Of a stretch of DNA of 64,000 bases, positions 26,379 to 36,720 are shown piece after piece. The notes under the pieces were generated by a model that was not told the origin of the DNA, did not search any database, and was given only the letters and a program-made list of their open reading frames with translations. Made by a program: the position numbers and the translations under genes. The stretch is from Brachypodius melanocephalos (Eukaryota > Chordata > Aves > Passeriformes > Pycnonotidae). The number at the start of each line of letters is the position of its first letter. The stretch's first letter is position 1. The stretch is taken from the NCBI GenBank assembly GCA_013398615.1, contig VZSR01001685.1, positions 33,163,077 to 33,227,076 on the forward strand. The letters are read 5' to 3'.

Positions 26379-27101
26379 TAGGCTGGCTCCATTGCAGATC
26401 AGCTATTGGGAGGAGTAACAGGTTACAGAAGGATTAAAATCTTTGACTGATCTGGCATGATTTAATGGGGGAAAGCCAGCTCATTCTCCAGATCCTTTGT
26501 CCAATCCAGCCTTTACTTGGAATACATCAGGAACTACTGGGACTGGCACGTGGCTATCTTCTACACAACAGTGGAGAACCATGGAGGAGATATGTCCTTC
26601 TCCATCACTGGTTTTACTAAGTGCACCCTTCCCCACACTTTTACTAGATGCAAAAATGGAACGGACAAAATGAGACTCAGGAGAAAAACAAAACAAACAA
26701 AAAAAAAACCCACCCAAAAACCCCAAACCCACACACAAAACCCCCGAGTCCCACTCATTTAAAAAAGAGTGGAAAAAAGAGATATAAAATGAAAAAAAAA
26801 AAGTGTCATAGTCTCTGTAAAACAGATATACTTTCACTTTTTGCATCTGAAAAAATATATGCTTGTCAGAGAGGCTGCAAGGGGGTTTCCTGTCTTTTTA
26901 GCTCCTAGAGTGAAACGACTGCAAAACCTGTCTTGTTAAACAGAGGCATTTATCACTGTGCAGGTCTGCTTTTCCAGGAAATCAAGAAATTTATGCTTTT
27001 ATTCTTGTGTGATTATCAAGAATCTGTCTAAATTCTGCCTAAGATTGTGTGTTGAATTCATTCTGGCCTCATTAGTTGTTTGGGGCTGTCTTGCCATTCT
27101 A
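26379..27101. other. Unique DNA with an A/C-rich low-complexity block
   Basis: No gene recognised. Between about 26686 and 26800 the plus strand is almost entirely A and C, then A-rich. This accounts for the Lys/Pro/Thr-rich frames on the plus strand and the Phe/Cys/Val-rich frames on the minus strand. Confidence 0.7.
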
Positions 27102-28004
27102 GACAGAGGATGGTGAAGAAAATCCTGAGATAATGGAGCAGTTGGATCTGAGTTTCTTTAAAGGAATGTGGGGGGATTGGGTGATTCTGTCACCAAGTCT
27201 TGAAAACACAGAAGTTTTCAATATTGTCTTTCGCATCGACTTAGGAAAATATGGTCTCCTTCTTGGAAGGTGGCAGGAATAATGCACAGTTTGCCTCAGT
27301 TTTTCTGGGAGCAGAGGAAAGAGATAAGAAAGCCACCAGTGTGATAATGATAATGTGGAGTCCTGTGATCTAGAAAAGACAGCTGATACAATCTTGGATT
27401 TTTTTGTTGCCAATAGTCCCCATTGCTGGGGGCAAAATTCTACTTCTGAAAAGTTGAACTGTGTACAGTGGCTGTCATTCCCAGGGAGACAGTCCTGGGA
27501 AGAAGTCATATGCGGAATTGCCAACCCTAAACGTCCCATAAACTTTAGTTTTGCAAACTGAAATAGGCAGTCTATGATGTCTACTGTTGCACCACCTGCT
27601 GCTGGACATTTCACTTCAGCAGTGGACTTTGGGTACAATAGAGGATAACTTCGCCTTCTACAACTTTGAAGGAAAGTAAAACCACAGGAGGAAAAAACAC
27701 TTGGATAAAAAGTAAAGCATCCACTAGGAGAGGATTCACTCAGGAAAAGGAGCTTCTGCAGCAATGGAAAGGCCCGTAGAGGCACTTGACCTTCCTCATC
27801 AGGGAACCTAAAAATGAGATAGGCATTGCACAGGTACACTATATGAGTACAGCAAGAACCATGAGTCTCTAGTTTTTGATGTTTGCAGAAGATATATGTC
27901 TGCAATGTGAATGTGGGCATGCTCGGGAATTGCTTAGATTTTTCACTTTGATTCCAACTTTCATACACTTGAGATGAATACAGGTGTAGAAGGCATCTGC
28001 AAGA
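27102..28004 (-). other. Unusually long open frame, unknown product
   Basis: The minus-strand frame is free of stops for about 301 codons, bounded by stops whose complements lie at 28005-28007 and 27099-27101. The first ATG is at 27918-27920, giving a product of about 273 residues. A longer 289-residue reading would need a GTG start. The predicted protein is rich in Ser, Phe, Leu and Cys with scattered basic residues. It has no signal peptide, repeat or domain I recognise. On the plus strand the same DNA also reads open for 59 codons (27103-27279), right after an acceptor-like CCATTCTAG, and for about 69 codons at 27355-27561 in the same frame. A decayed plus-strand coding sequence is therefore an alternative. 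Local purine enrichment of the plus strand also lowers minus-strand stops. This is not called a gene. Confidence 0.25.
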
Positions 28005-28983
28005 TCAGGTCACTCTTGTTTGTATAAATATTTTTATCAGTTTTGCACTGCTTTAGTTTTGTCCTTACAAATTGTTACTACCTAATGAAAAAAAGCACGA
28101 GGATGTATTTTTCTGTTGTTGAACACTGTATGCCATCTTCAAAACGTGAGCCCAGAAACAGCCTGACCCAGGGATTTTTCAAATGAGTCAGCTATAAAAT
28201 GAATTTCATTACTGACATCAGGGCAAAAAGCACCTGATAGCTCACAAGGTGTTGACAATAACTCATCATACCCTTAGTGATGTCCTGGGTTGTTTCTTTG
28301 AATGGCTCACAGCTTCCAGCAGCTGCCTCAAGGACAAATAGGCTGTGTTTTCATTTCCCTTGTTAGAGAGAGTTCTGCAGAGAGGTGACAGGAATGAGGA
28401 AAATGGTAAGGGGAAAAAACAGAAAGAAAAAAACCCAAAACCAACAACATAAAAATTGCTTTCTTAGAAATTTCTAAGCCACATTGCAGAAAATACCATC
28501 TATTTAAGAGCTTCTCAGACTGTATTGTCCAACCTGGACCCCTTGCAAATATCCAAACCTGCAATATGGTGAAGACAAGTGCAGTGCAGACAGACCCAGC
28601 AACACCAGAAGAATATGACTCAGGGTGTCTTCATCATCTCTCCAGGTGAGTTTTTAAACATCTAAATTTTGTGACCTGCTTTAATAAAGATCTGGAAAAG
28701 GAAGAGTGCCACCACAGTAGATAAATATATTTATTTCCAAGACATCACCAGAGAATAAAGACCTAAATTATGAGATTCCAGAACATGGTAAATTATGATT
28801 CACATCACAACCTTTAGCAGTCAAAGTTGGGGGTGATAAGAAGTTGATTAAGGAATGTCCACTTTTAAGACATCATTTCTTCAATTCACAACTGTAGTCA
28901 TTGGTGAAACAAATAGAGAAAATTGGGAGCTGCTGTTTTGGAGCAGGAAGGTGAGAAAAGTCACTCCATTTGAACATTTCGGG

Positions 28984-29001
28984 TTTTTTTTTTTTTTTTT
29001 T
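28984..29001. repeat. Poly-T tract (T18)
   Basis: An uninterrupted 18-T run. Seen directly. Confidence 0.9.
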
Positions 29002-32000
29002 GGCCTAATGCCTAACACAGCAGTCGTAACACGCTGCACGATTTTTTTACTGAAGGAGGTAAGGGATAGTAGAAGTGTCTTATCCCGCAGCATTCCAATT
29101 CTGGCTGTACACAGATCTTTCCATACTCTTCTGCTGCCTAGGAGTAATGGCACAGAGGGAACTAGGAACAGGATAAAGGTAGTCATGACAATAAAAAAAA
29201 TCAGCATTATTTAAAGTCAAGTGTCTGCACTTAGGAGGTAAAAAATTCTTGAGTTTCAAAGGTACTGTTGTAGGCTTTTTAAATTGCACACAGTAATATG
29301 AAGAAACTATCATGCTGAAGATGTTCTGCAAATTTCTTTGATAAGATTTTAGGCAGGAGTTGACAGATATTATACGTATGTATGTTTATGCTCTATAAAA
29401 AAATTCCCATGCTGTGGTATTGTGTTACAAGGGCTTGTGAGAATGTGGTGGAATGGTGAACTCTCATCCATCACCTCCCAATGAACTACTCAGAAGTCCA
29501 TTTATTTATGATAAGGTAAAATATTTTTGCTGTGTTCTAGCTAATGGCAGAACCTACCCACTCCACCCCCCCAAAAAAAACCCCAAACAAAACCAGAACT
29601 ACTTATTATACTTATATTTCTAGATGCACATTTTTTAAAATGTCCAGAGGTAGAATTTTTTTTTTAAACGTTACTTATCTTTCCCTAAAATTTGAATGTC
29701 TGTCTTCTCAAAAGCAAACCCTTTCTAAAGTTTTAGTAAGGGATCCAAATCAGACCTCTTTCAATGTGTAGGACCCAAAATCCAGACAATTGAGGACAGT
29801 TTCATGCTGTTGCCTTTTCAGCAAAATATTTTTCCTGGAGAAATGGAAAAATCAAGCTAATTTACACTGAACAACACTATTATTGTTATTAAGTTTAAAT
29901 AGAAATACATAAAATCAGAGAAGGCTGTACCAAAGAAATGAAGTTTGTATCTGCTCAGAAAAAAAAGCTAAACTGTACCACAATAATTATAAACAGAGAT
30001 TTTCCATCATCAGGATATCTATTTCCAGACTCAACATTTGCCTTTTGACTCAGGTAATTTTCTTTTAATTTCCTAAAAGCAAGACTCTTTCCAAACTTCC
30101 TATTTTTTCTGGCAATTAACTTCAGCCTCTTAATTTCCTTCAGATTTCTATACCTAAGGTAAAAAGACCTCGGAGAAGCAGATTTTGTTTTCCAGGGTCT
30201 TTTGGAGGTTACAGCAGTAAATTACAGATTCTAAACTAATATGCATATAAAAAAGTAACAGAACTTGAAAAGTGACAAAATATTAGCAGCTAAGGGCATA
30301 CTAAAAACTAATAATGAAAAAGGCACAAGATATTGTGATGCTTCCTCAAGGCTGGTTTTCTGATTTCAGAAGCAGCCAACACTGAATGCTCTGGAGAGCC
30401 GGGCAATTCATCTATTTCTACAATACTTTGCTAGAAAGCAAATGTTGGCCTGACCCCAGCTGGTGATTAGGTTATACTGAGGAGTTTGAGGATTGATAGC
30501 CCTTGTCATTTTAAATTAGCGCTAAATGTAGTTGAGGATGTTATTCTTATTTGGGTAAATATTGCATTCTTTTTGCAAATCATCCGTATTAAGGTATTTG
30601 TCTCATAAAATAGATTGAAGTCCACTATTAAACTGTGTGCAGTATAAAAAATAGCTCATGTAATTCATTTTTACAAGTGTTGCCTTTAACTTTCATCAGT
30701 AAGAGCTTTTGACAGGCTATTCAAGATTTTTCAAGCCTCTATCAACTCCTATCTCTTTCTTTCTTTTACTTTCCATACAAAATACCAAGACTTGTGATCT
30801 AACACCAGAAAAGAACAATAAACATTCATCTATTTTTGGTTAGGAGTTTGTCCCACCCCTCAAAAATTTTCTCTTTTGTTAGAAGATGTACTGTCATTTT
30901 ACATTTCTAAAGTAAATTATGACAAATATAAAATGCACATAAATGTTTCTACAAGAATGCATCAATCCACCTGTTCTTCCTTGTGCATATTAAACACTTT
31001 GGAACAGCTTCTACACAGAGCGTGAAGGAGGGGATTGAGAGCATTTCCCAGCCATCAGCCTTGTTTTATTTCAGTTTCAACTTTTTTGAATAGCTGTAGA
31101 GAACTGTATTACTCTTCATCAGCTTGGTCATCTCACCCCAGCACGGGTAAGGCATTAGATGAGCTTTTGTCCAATTGTGCTAAGTGCAAAAATTATGAAT
31201 CTGAGAATGAGATAATTCTTTTCCCATGGGAGGACAAGTGTCCATTAGAGACTTTGTGGGTGCATTTTCTGTGACTGGAGTGTCCCCAGCTCACCCTCTG
31301 CTATGGGTCTGGCATGTCTTTCATAGTAAAATAAAAGAAAATATATCACTGTGACTGATTATGCTAGCATTTAGCATTTGCTTTAATACAATCTTGCAGA
31401 AAATCCTTTATTTTAAACACTAGAGTAATTCTAGCAACTTCAGTAGAGCTATTGGTATGCTCAGAAGAAAGTATGTATTACCAGACTTTTTTGGAATTTT
31501 GACAATAGGCAGGCACTGAGGCATTAGATGATGTAGATTAAATGTATAAGCCTCTTCATCTTCCACTAAGTTCCTTCTTTTGCAGACAATTTAAAATTTC
31601 GTGACTGATGCACAGAAAATGGGAAAATACAATGAGGAAAATGTCATGTGTCTCCTCAGAATTGCTAAACATTTTCAGCTAGGTTTTCTTATTATATTTG
31701 CCCCTTTAGAAATATGAAGCCTGCTAATTAAGCAAGGACTGGAGACTTGTCAAGATTATGAGAGTACTGCTATGACATAACCATAATTCTTGATGACATT
31801 TCACTTTCCCCATCCAGAAAAATCTATCACACTTTCTGAGATGTGACCTTCATCTTGTTAAATGAATACTAGAGCAAAGAGCTCGTTTGACCTCTTACCT
31901 GCCCTCCCCTCTCCACCCTCTGTTTGGCCTCAGCCAGTCTGTCAATCTTGTTTGCTTCATACTAATTAGCTTGATTTCTTTGGCTATTGTTACTTAGCAC

Positions 32001-32092
32001 ACTTTCTTTGGTTTTGGCTCTCTTCTGGCTTTGCATATGGCAATTTTGACCACATAGTTTCTCCTTTTTAACTTCCCCATCAGATTATTCTC

Positions 32093-32111
32093 TTTTTTTT
32101 TTTTTTTTTTT
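32093..32111. repeat. Poly-T tract (T19)
   Basis: An uninterrupted 19-T run followed closely by AAATTTTTTCCCCC. It is the basis of the Lys-run in the minus-strand frame across it. Confidence 0.9.
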
Positions 32112-35008
32112 AAATTTTTTCCCCCAATTTTGGTGTGAAACTCTTTGTTTAGCCACGTTTGTCTATTGGTACACTCCTTGCTGGCAGACGAGCATGTTAC
32201 ATGCTTTTCTTTCTCTATTCTATAGTTCTTGGGGTTTTCTCTTCCCTCAGTCCCATTCCTCAGCCAGTTTGATTTTTGCAACTGTGTAGCTATTCCTCTG
32301 GAGAAACACAAGTCTGACTCCAGCATCTTTTTTTTCTCCTTCTCCTCATTTAGCATTCATTTTTGCTGCAATCTCAGATCTAATGAGATTGTGATCAATG
32401 CTTCCCAAGTTGCCCCTTGTCTACATGTCTTCAATCATACCTTGACTGCATAATCCACTACACTCTTCCTTCTGTCAATTGGTGAACATATATAGTTAAT
32501 GTTAAAAGCATCCTGGAACCACAAAACAAAGCTTTATTTTCCCCCTCACTTAATAAAGTGGAATCTACCTTGGTAACTGCAGAATTTCCTTTGCATCCTT
32601 TCTCATGCGAAAGCTGTAATTTGTGCGTTTATTTTTTTTGTGGAGTCACTTTAGAATCCAACTCTTTCTATTTTGGAAACTCAATACATTCCAGCTTTCA
32701 GCCTACTCAAGGAAAAAAGCAAAACAAGTATGACAAAACACCCTTTCACACGCAATTATCTACCAGGCAATCACTATCCCATCATATTATCTCACAAAAT
32801 AACCAGCTCTCAGGCAACATTAGCTTATCCCTGCCATGTTTGTGTGTGTGTCTGTCTTATACAAGACACCCTGGATTTCACAGGTGGTAGGGAGCACCTT
32901 GGGACGCCGTGGTAGGTTACCATTGTAATTAACCAACTTTAATCTGTGCTGGGCCTGGAGTGGACACAAAAGGGCTGTGATGCCAAGTGAAAACATCAAG
33001 TGTCTTCTCTGCTGGGTAGAAACCCAAGTCTAGGGGTCCTTAAGCTGTGCTGATTTGCAGCAGTGTAGGGCTTCTCTGCTTTGCCTGTGTTTACTTGATT
33101 TGTTGACTCTGATGACCCTGATGACTGTCTTTCTTCAAAAGAAACTTAGGTCAAAATCACCTCCCCACCTTTGGCTCACCCAAAGGCTCCTATTTAACCT
33201 ACAGAAGAGAAAACTTGGGGTTTCTCTGAACAGTCATAAACAAATGAACTTTGCTCTAAGGACTGACAACAACAACAAGAACAACAAGAGATGAGCTCCA
33301 TGTCACAAAATATTTTGTGTTTGTGATTTTTTTTAAGCCTTTAAGTCATCTCTGCTCTGTCGAGTGCCTTTTTTCTTGTACATTATTTGTCTTAGACTGG
33401 TAGTTTTCTGACATCTTATGTGTTATATTTGAATGCATTTTCCACAGTGTACAAGCTATGACAACACAAATCATCCAGACAGATTACAAGGGAACAGTGC
33501 AGTGCATCCTCTTTACACCACAAAGCAGGAGCAGAGGGGCTGTGACCAGGGGGAGGCTGATGGAGCTCCCCTCTAGGCTCTGCCCTGCCCACCCTGAAGC
33601 GCTGGGGCACTGGGGAAGAGCCAGCATTTCACTTCCAGGACTTCAGGGGCTTTGGGGTTCCGCACAGGAGATGAAACCAATTTATGATCAGACCTCTGCA
33701 CATCTGTGCCATTATGGAAAGGTAATAAATATCAGGAAAGGAAAGGATATCACACACTCAATTTGAGAAAAACTGAAAGTCCTATGCCACAGGCCAAATA
33801 TAGAACTCCATTAACCATTGTGAAGCACTGTTGATGAGGAGAGTAAAAGAACAGCCCAGGAGGAAATTAATAATTCTGTATTAAGTGCAGAGCTTGGATG
33901 GTGTTTGGTAAATAAAGCCTGAGGTCATGCATTGACTGATGGGGAAAACAAAATATTGAATAACCACCAGTTCAGCAAACACTATCCACCCTGTGCAGGG
34001 AAGGAATCATTCTGCCTATGGATTAGAGAGAATACTGTCACCTGAAAAAAAAGGGCATCAGAATGCTGTGCACACAAAGGTGCCAAATAAATTTCCACAG
34101 TAGCCTCAGTTATTCTGTTCCCTAATTTCTTGCTCTTCACATTTTTCTCTGAATGTTGTCCTTTTATATATTTCCTTATGAAGCTGGTACCTTTTTGTTA
34201 CTGTTTTAATGAGAAAGTTTAAATACAAGCAGCTTACACGAACATAAATCAGCTTCAACATTATGCAAGTTTACTTCAATTGCTAAATCTTCTGGTTCCA
34301 GCAAGGCTTGTAGGTTAATTATAGTGTATCACAGGAGAAAAAGACTCAGATCATTCTGCTGAAGGACAGATAGAGGCTGTCTCTAGGCTCCTAATAACTT
34401 AGAGGTGGCTGGCCTAAGCATCACCCTTTTCCATCCTCATGCTGGAAGAGTGAGAGCTGATCCAGCAGTGCTTACAGGGCAGGCCTGTCTCCTTCCCTCA
34501 CACAGGGACTGTGTCCTGGTGCTCCTGCTGAGCCTGCGCTGCTCCTGTGCAGATGGCCAGACCGTGGCCCTTCTCTGTGTTCATCTTCAGGCTTCCCAAC
34601 AGCAGGAACCCAGGAATAAAAAAAATTCAAAACTCATATCTCATCTGAAGTGCTAGCTGGCATTTTGGAAGGGATGGAAGGGAGCACAAGGAAAAGAAGC
34701 AGCAGAATTTCCTCTGGTTTGAGTCTTTTACTTGACAACTTTCAAAGGTCTTTTGCACAGGATAGACAGCTTAGAGCTTCTAAAGATGAAGATGAAAACA
34801 AGGATGACAAAGAAATGGAAGGAGATGCATGAGGAAGAGAGAGAGGTAGAAGAGGTTATCACAAAAATCCTGGAAAGGTACACAAAGGATGTTTCATTAT
34901 ATGATCCACCACAATTTTCATGCAAATCAATAAGACTGACTGCTTAAACTGGGCTTTACAGAGCCAAAATTGCACATAATGACTTGATATAATTTATTAT
35001 AATACATA

Positions 35009-35036
35009 AATTTTTGCTAATGCAAAAATTAGCAAA
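35009..35036. repeat. Two overlapping hairpins with inverted TAAT cores
   Basis: AATTTTTGC (35009-35017) pairs with GCAAAAATT (35022-35030). In the same DNA, TTTGCTAAT (35013-35021) pairs with ATTAGCAAA (35028-35036). The two 9-bp perfect stems share bases and so exclude each other. The second places two homeodomain-type TAAT cores in inverted orientation. The geometry is seen directly and its function is unknown. Confidence 0.7.
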
Positions 35037-35369
35037 TACATGCCATTAATGGAGAATCCTCTGAGGTGAGTGTGGAAACTGATAAAGAGGCGTCAGAAGT
35101 GAAACGAGCTGGTGAAAGGAACTGAGACAGTGCAGGGCTGGAGAGCTGGGAAGTGCAGGCAGACACCAAGCCATGAAAGCAATGACAAGAAACAGAAGTC
35201 TGCCCCAGAAGAGCCTCTAAACTCAGCGGGTAATGCAAAATTTAAAGATTCCAAGGGTTGATTTTAGTATTTTACTACATAAGCAAACAACTTGGAATTA
35301 ATCAGATTATACAACAAACAATGTCACTCAACACAAAGATTGGAAACTAGGATCAATATAAATCTGTGT

Positions 35370-36283
35370 ACCCTCTTTCAGAGAAGTGATCATAGAAGCT
35401 AATGAAATGCAGATAAGTGCATTAGGTTTTCCTCTTTTCATGCGCCCTCTTATCCTGTCATTTAAAACTCAAAATCAATCTGAGTTACCTTAAGTGGCAA
35501 TACTGTGTCTTTAATCCTTGATTCATTTGTTGTGAAATATAGTCAAAATAATAATTTGAAAGGGAAATTTGAAAACGTCAGATAGTAAATGCATATTTTA
35601 CTTATTTTAATGTTTGTTGATTTGAGGCTTTGAGGGCAACACGGTAAATATTCGGTTTGGCTGGCACAAACTGTGCAGGAATCTAATAGAAAGCAATATT
35701 GTTGAAAATGGATATCAATTGAAAACAGAGAGCAGTGTCAACTATTCCCCACTGGGAGCAGACAACAATAAAACCAGTCAAGCATTACACAGTTGAGCCT
35801 GCCAAATGTCATTAGAGTGTAGAAAAAAAGTAAAGGCACATACGAGGGGGGGAGGGGCGGGGAAATGTGGTGTGGCTGTTGAAGAGGGGAAGCACTCGCC
35901 TTATTTATATTTTTCTCCTGGACAATTTAATAACACAAAACTGGAAGGAGGGGGTGTGGTGGTGTTGGACACAGACACGATGGGATGGCGGACCCCAAAG
36001 TTTAAATTTATTATAATGCTGTTGTCAGATAATTCAGGAAAACAGGGAAACATATCATCCCATTGTGAATTAAGAACACCAGAAAGATAAAGCAACACAG
36101 TTTAATGTCTCTCAATTGCACGGCAAATTACATTGGAGTACAATTTTAATTTTTAAATATCTTTTCGTTTTCATAAGTCTTAATACCGAGATTACAGTAT
36201 TAGGTGGGATAATTAGGCCAATTTGTTTTTTAATCTCTGCCATAACAACAATTATAAACAACAAAACCGAACGCAAGCCCCAA
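35370..36283. other. CNE-like block leading into the CpG island
   Basis: About 900 bp of repeat-free, AT-rich DNA with scattered CpGs, many TAAT and TTAATT cores, and a GC-box/G-quadruplex at 35846-35862. The texture resembles conserved noncoding sequence upstream of developmental promoters, but no alignment is available here. Overlapping frames on both strands (for example 36112-36426 minus and 36116-36475 plus) arise from the CpG-rich end and have no recognised domains. Confidence 0.35.
35846..35862 (+). promoter_or_regulatory. GC-box / potential G-quadruplex
   Basis: The plus strand reads G7-A-G4-C-G4. The distal part, GGGGCGGGG (35854-35862), matches the Sp1/KLF GC-box, and the whole can form a short-loop G-quadruplex. 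It lies about 430 bp from the CpG island core and about 670 bp from the assembly gap. The motif is direct. A promoter-proximal role is inferred from the neighbouring island. Confidence 0.5.
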
Positions 36284-36485
36284 TTCGCGAGGAGAGGGTT
36301 TTTACACCGCGTGGCTGAGGGGCAGATTTGCCGCTCGAAGCAAGCCCTGGCTGTGGGAGCAGCGGGGGCACGGAGGACACCCGGCCCGGCCCTGCCCGCG
36401 CCCGGCGCCGCCCGCCCGGCGGACAAAGGGCGGCGGCGGCCGCGCTCCCGCGGCGCGGGCTGCAGCTCCCCCTAGCGCCCTGCCC

Positions 36486-36526
36486 GCCCCGGTGCCCTGC
36501 CCCGGTGCCCTTCTCCGGTGCCCTGC
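36486..36526. repeat. 13-bp GC-rich tandem repeat entering the gap
   Basis: The units GCCCCGGTGCCCT at 36486-36498 and 36499-36511 are identical. A third, TCTCCGGTGCCCT, follows at 36512-36524. The next unit begins (GC) and the gap then starts. This is a minisatellite whose full copy number is hidden by the gap. Confidence 0.85.
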
Positions 36527-36626
36527 NNNNNNNNNNNNNNNNNNNNNNNNNNNNNNNNNNNNNNNNNNNNNNNNNNNNNNNNNNNNNNNNNNNNNNNNNN
36601 NNNNNNNNNNNNNNNNNNNNNNNNNN
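36527..36626. other. Assembly gap (100 N)
   Basis: Exactly 100 N, the usual placeholder for a gap of unknown size. It interrupts the CpG island and starts within the 13-bp tandem repeat. Any ORF drawn through it is artificial. Confidence 0.98.
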
Positions 36627-36720
36627 ACAAGCATCGCCTGCCACAGCCGGCGTGCCCCGCAGCACCGGAAACCTTCTTGCTCGGCCCCTTACAGAAGTTC
36701 TGTAAAATCGCCAGGTTTTA

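Larger units (their letters stand above)
28005..35369. other. Unique noncoding DNA with homopolymer tracts
   Basis: Repeat-poor, AT-rich DNA. It contains T18 at 28984-29001, T19 at 32093-32111, a short (TG)n near 32841-32851 and a C/A-rich run near 29565-29600. The open frames near 31994-32356 (Lys-rich, minus strand) and 34650-34947 (Glu/Lys-rich, plus strand) follow low-complexity purine-rich sequence and are not supported as genes. An inverted-repeat cluster with TAAT cores lies at 35009-35036. Confidence 0.6.
36284..36720. promoter_or_regulatory. CpG island, candidate promoter, interrupted by a gap
   Basis: GC content and CpG density rise sharply from about 36284. There are dense CGs at 36300-36480 with CGGCGGCGGCCGCG-type runs, and the CpG richness continues after the gap to about 36720. 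CpG islands of this kind usually mark vertebrate promoters. No coding exon is visible on either side, so the transcript may be a long noncoding RNA, a 5' UTR exon of a distant gene or something hidden in the gap. Direction cannot be told: no TATA or clear initiator was found. Real length is unknown because 100 N interrupt it. Confidence 0.6.

Noticed and set aside
34650..34947. Glu/Lys-rich plus-strand frames resembling a coiled-coil or prohormone exon
   Set aside because: Two frames overlap in the same purine-rich DNA. Composition alone gives charged residues, and no splice sites or cleavage pattern hold up.
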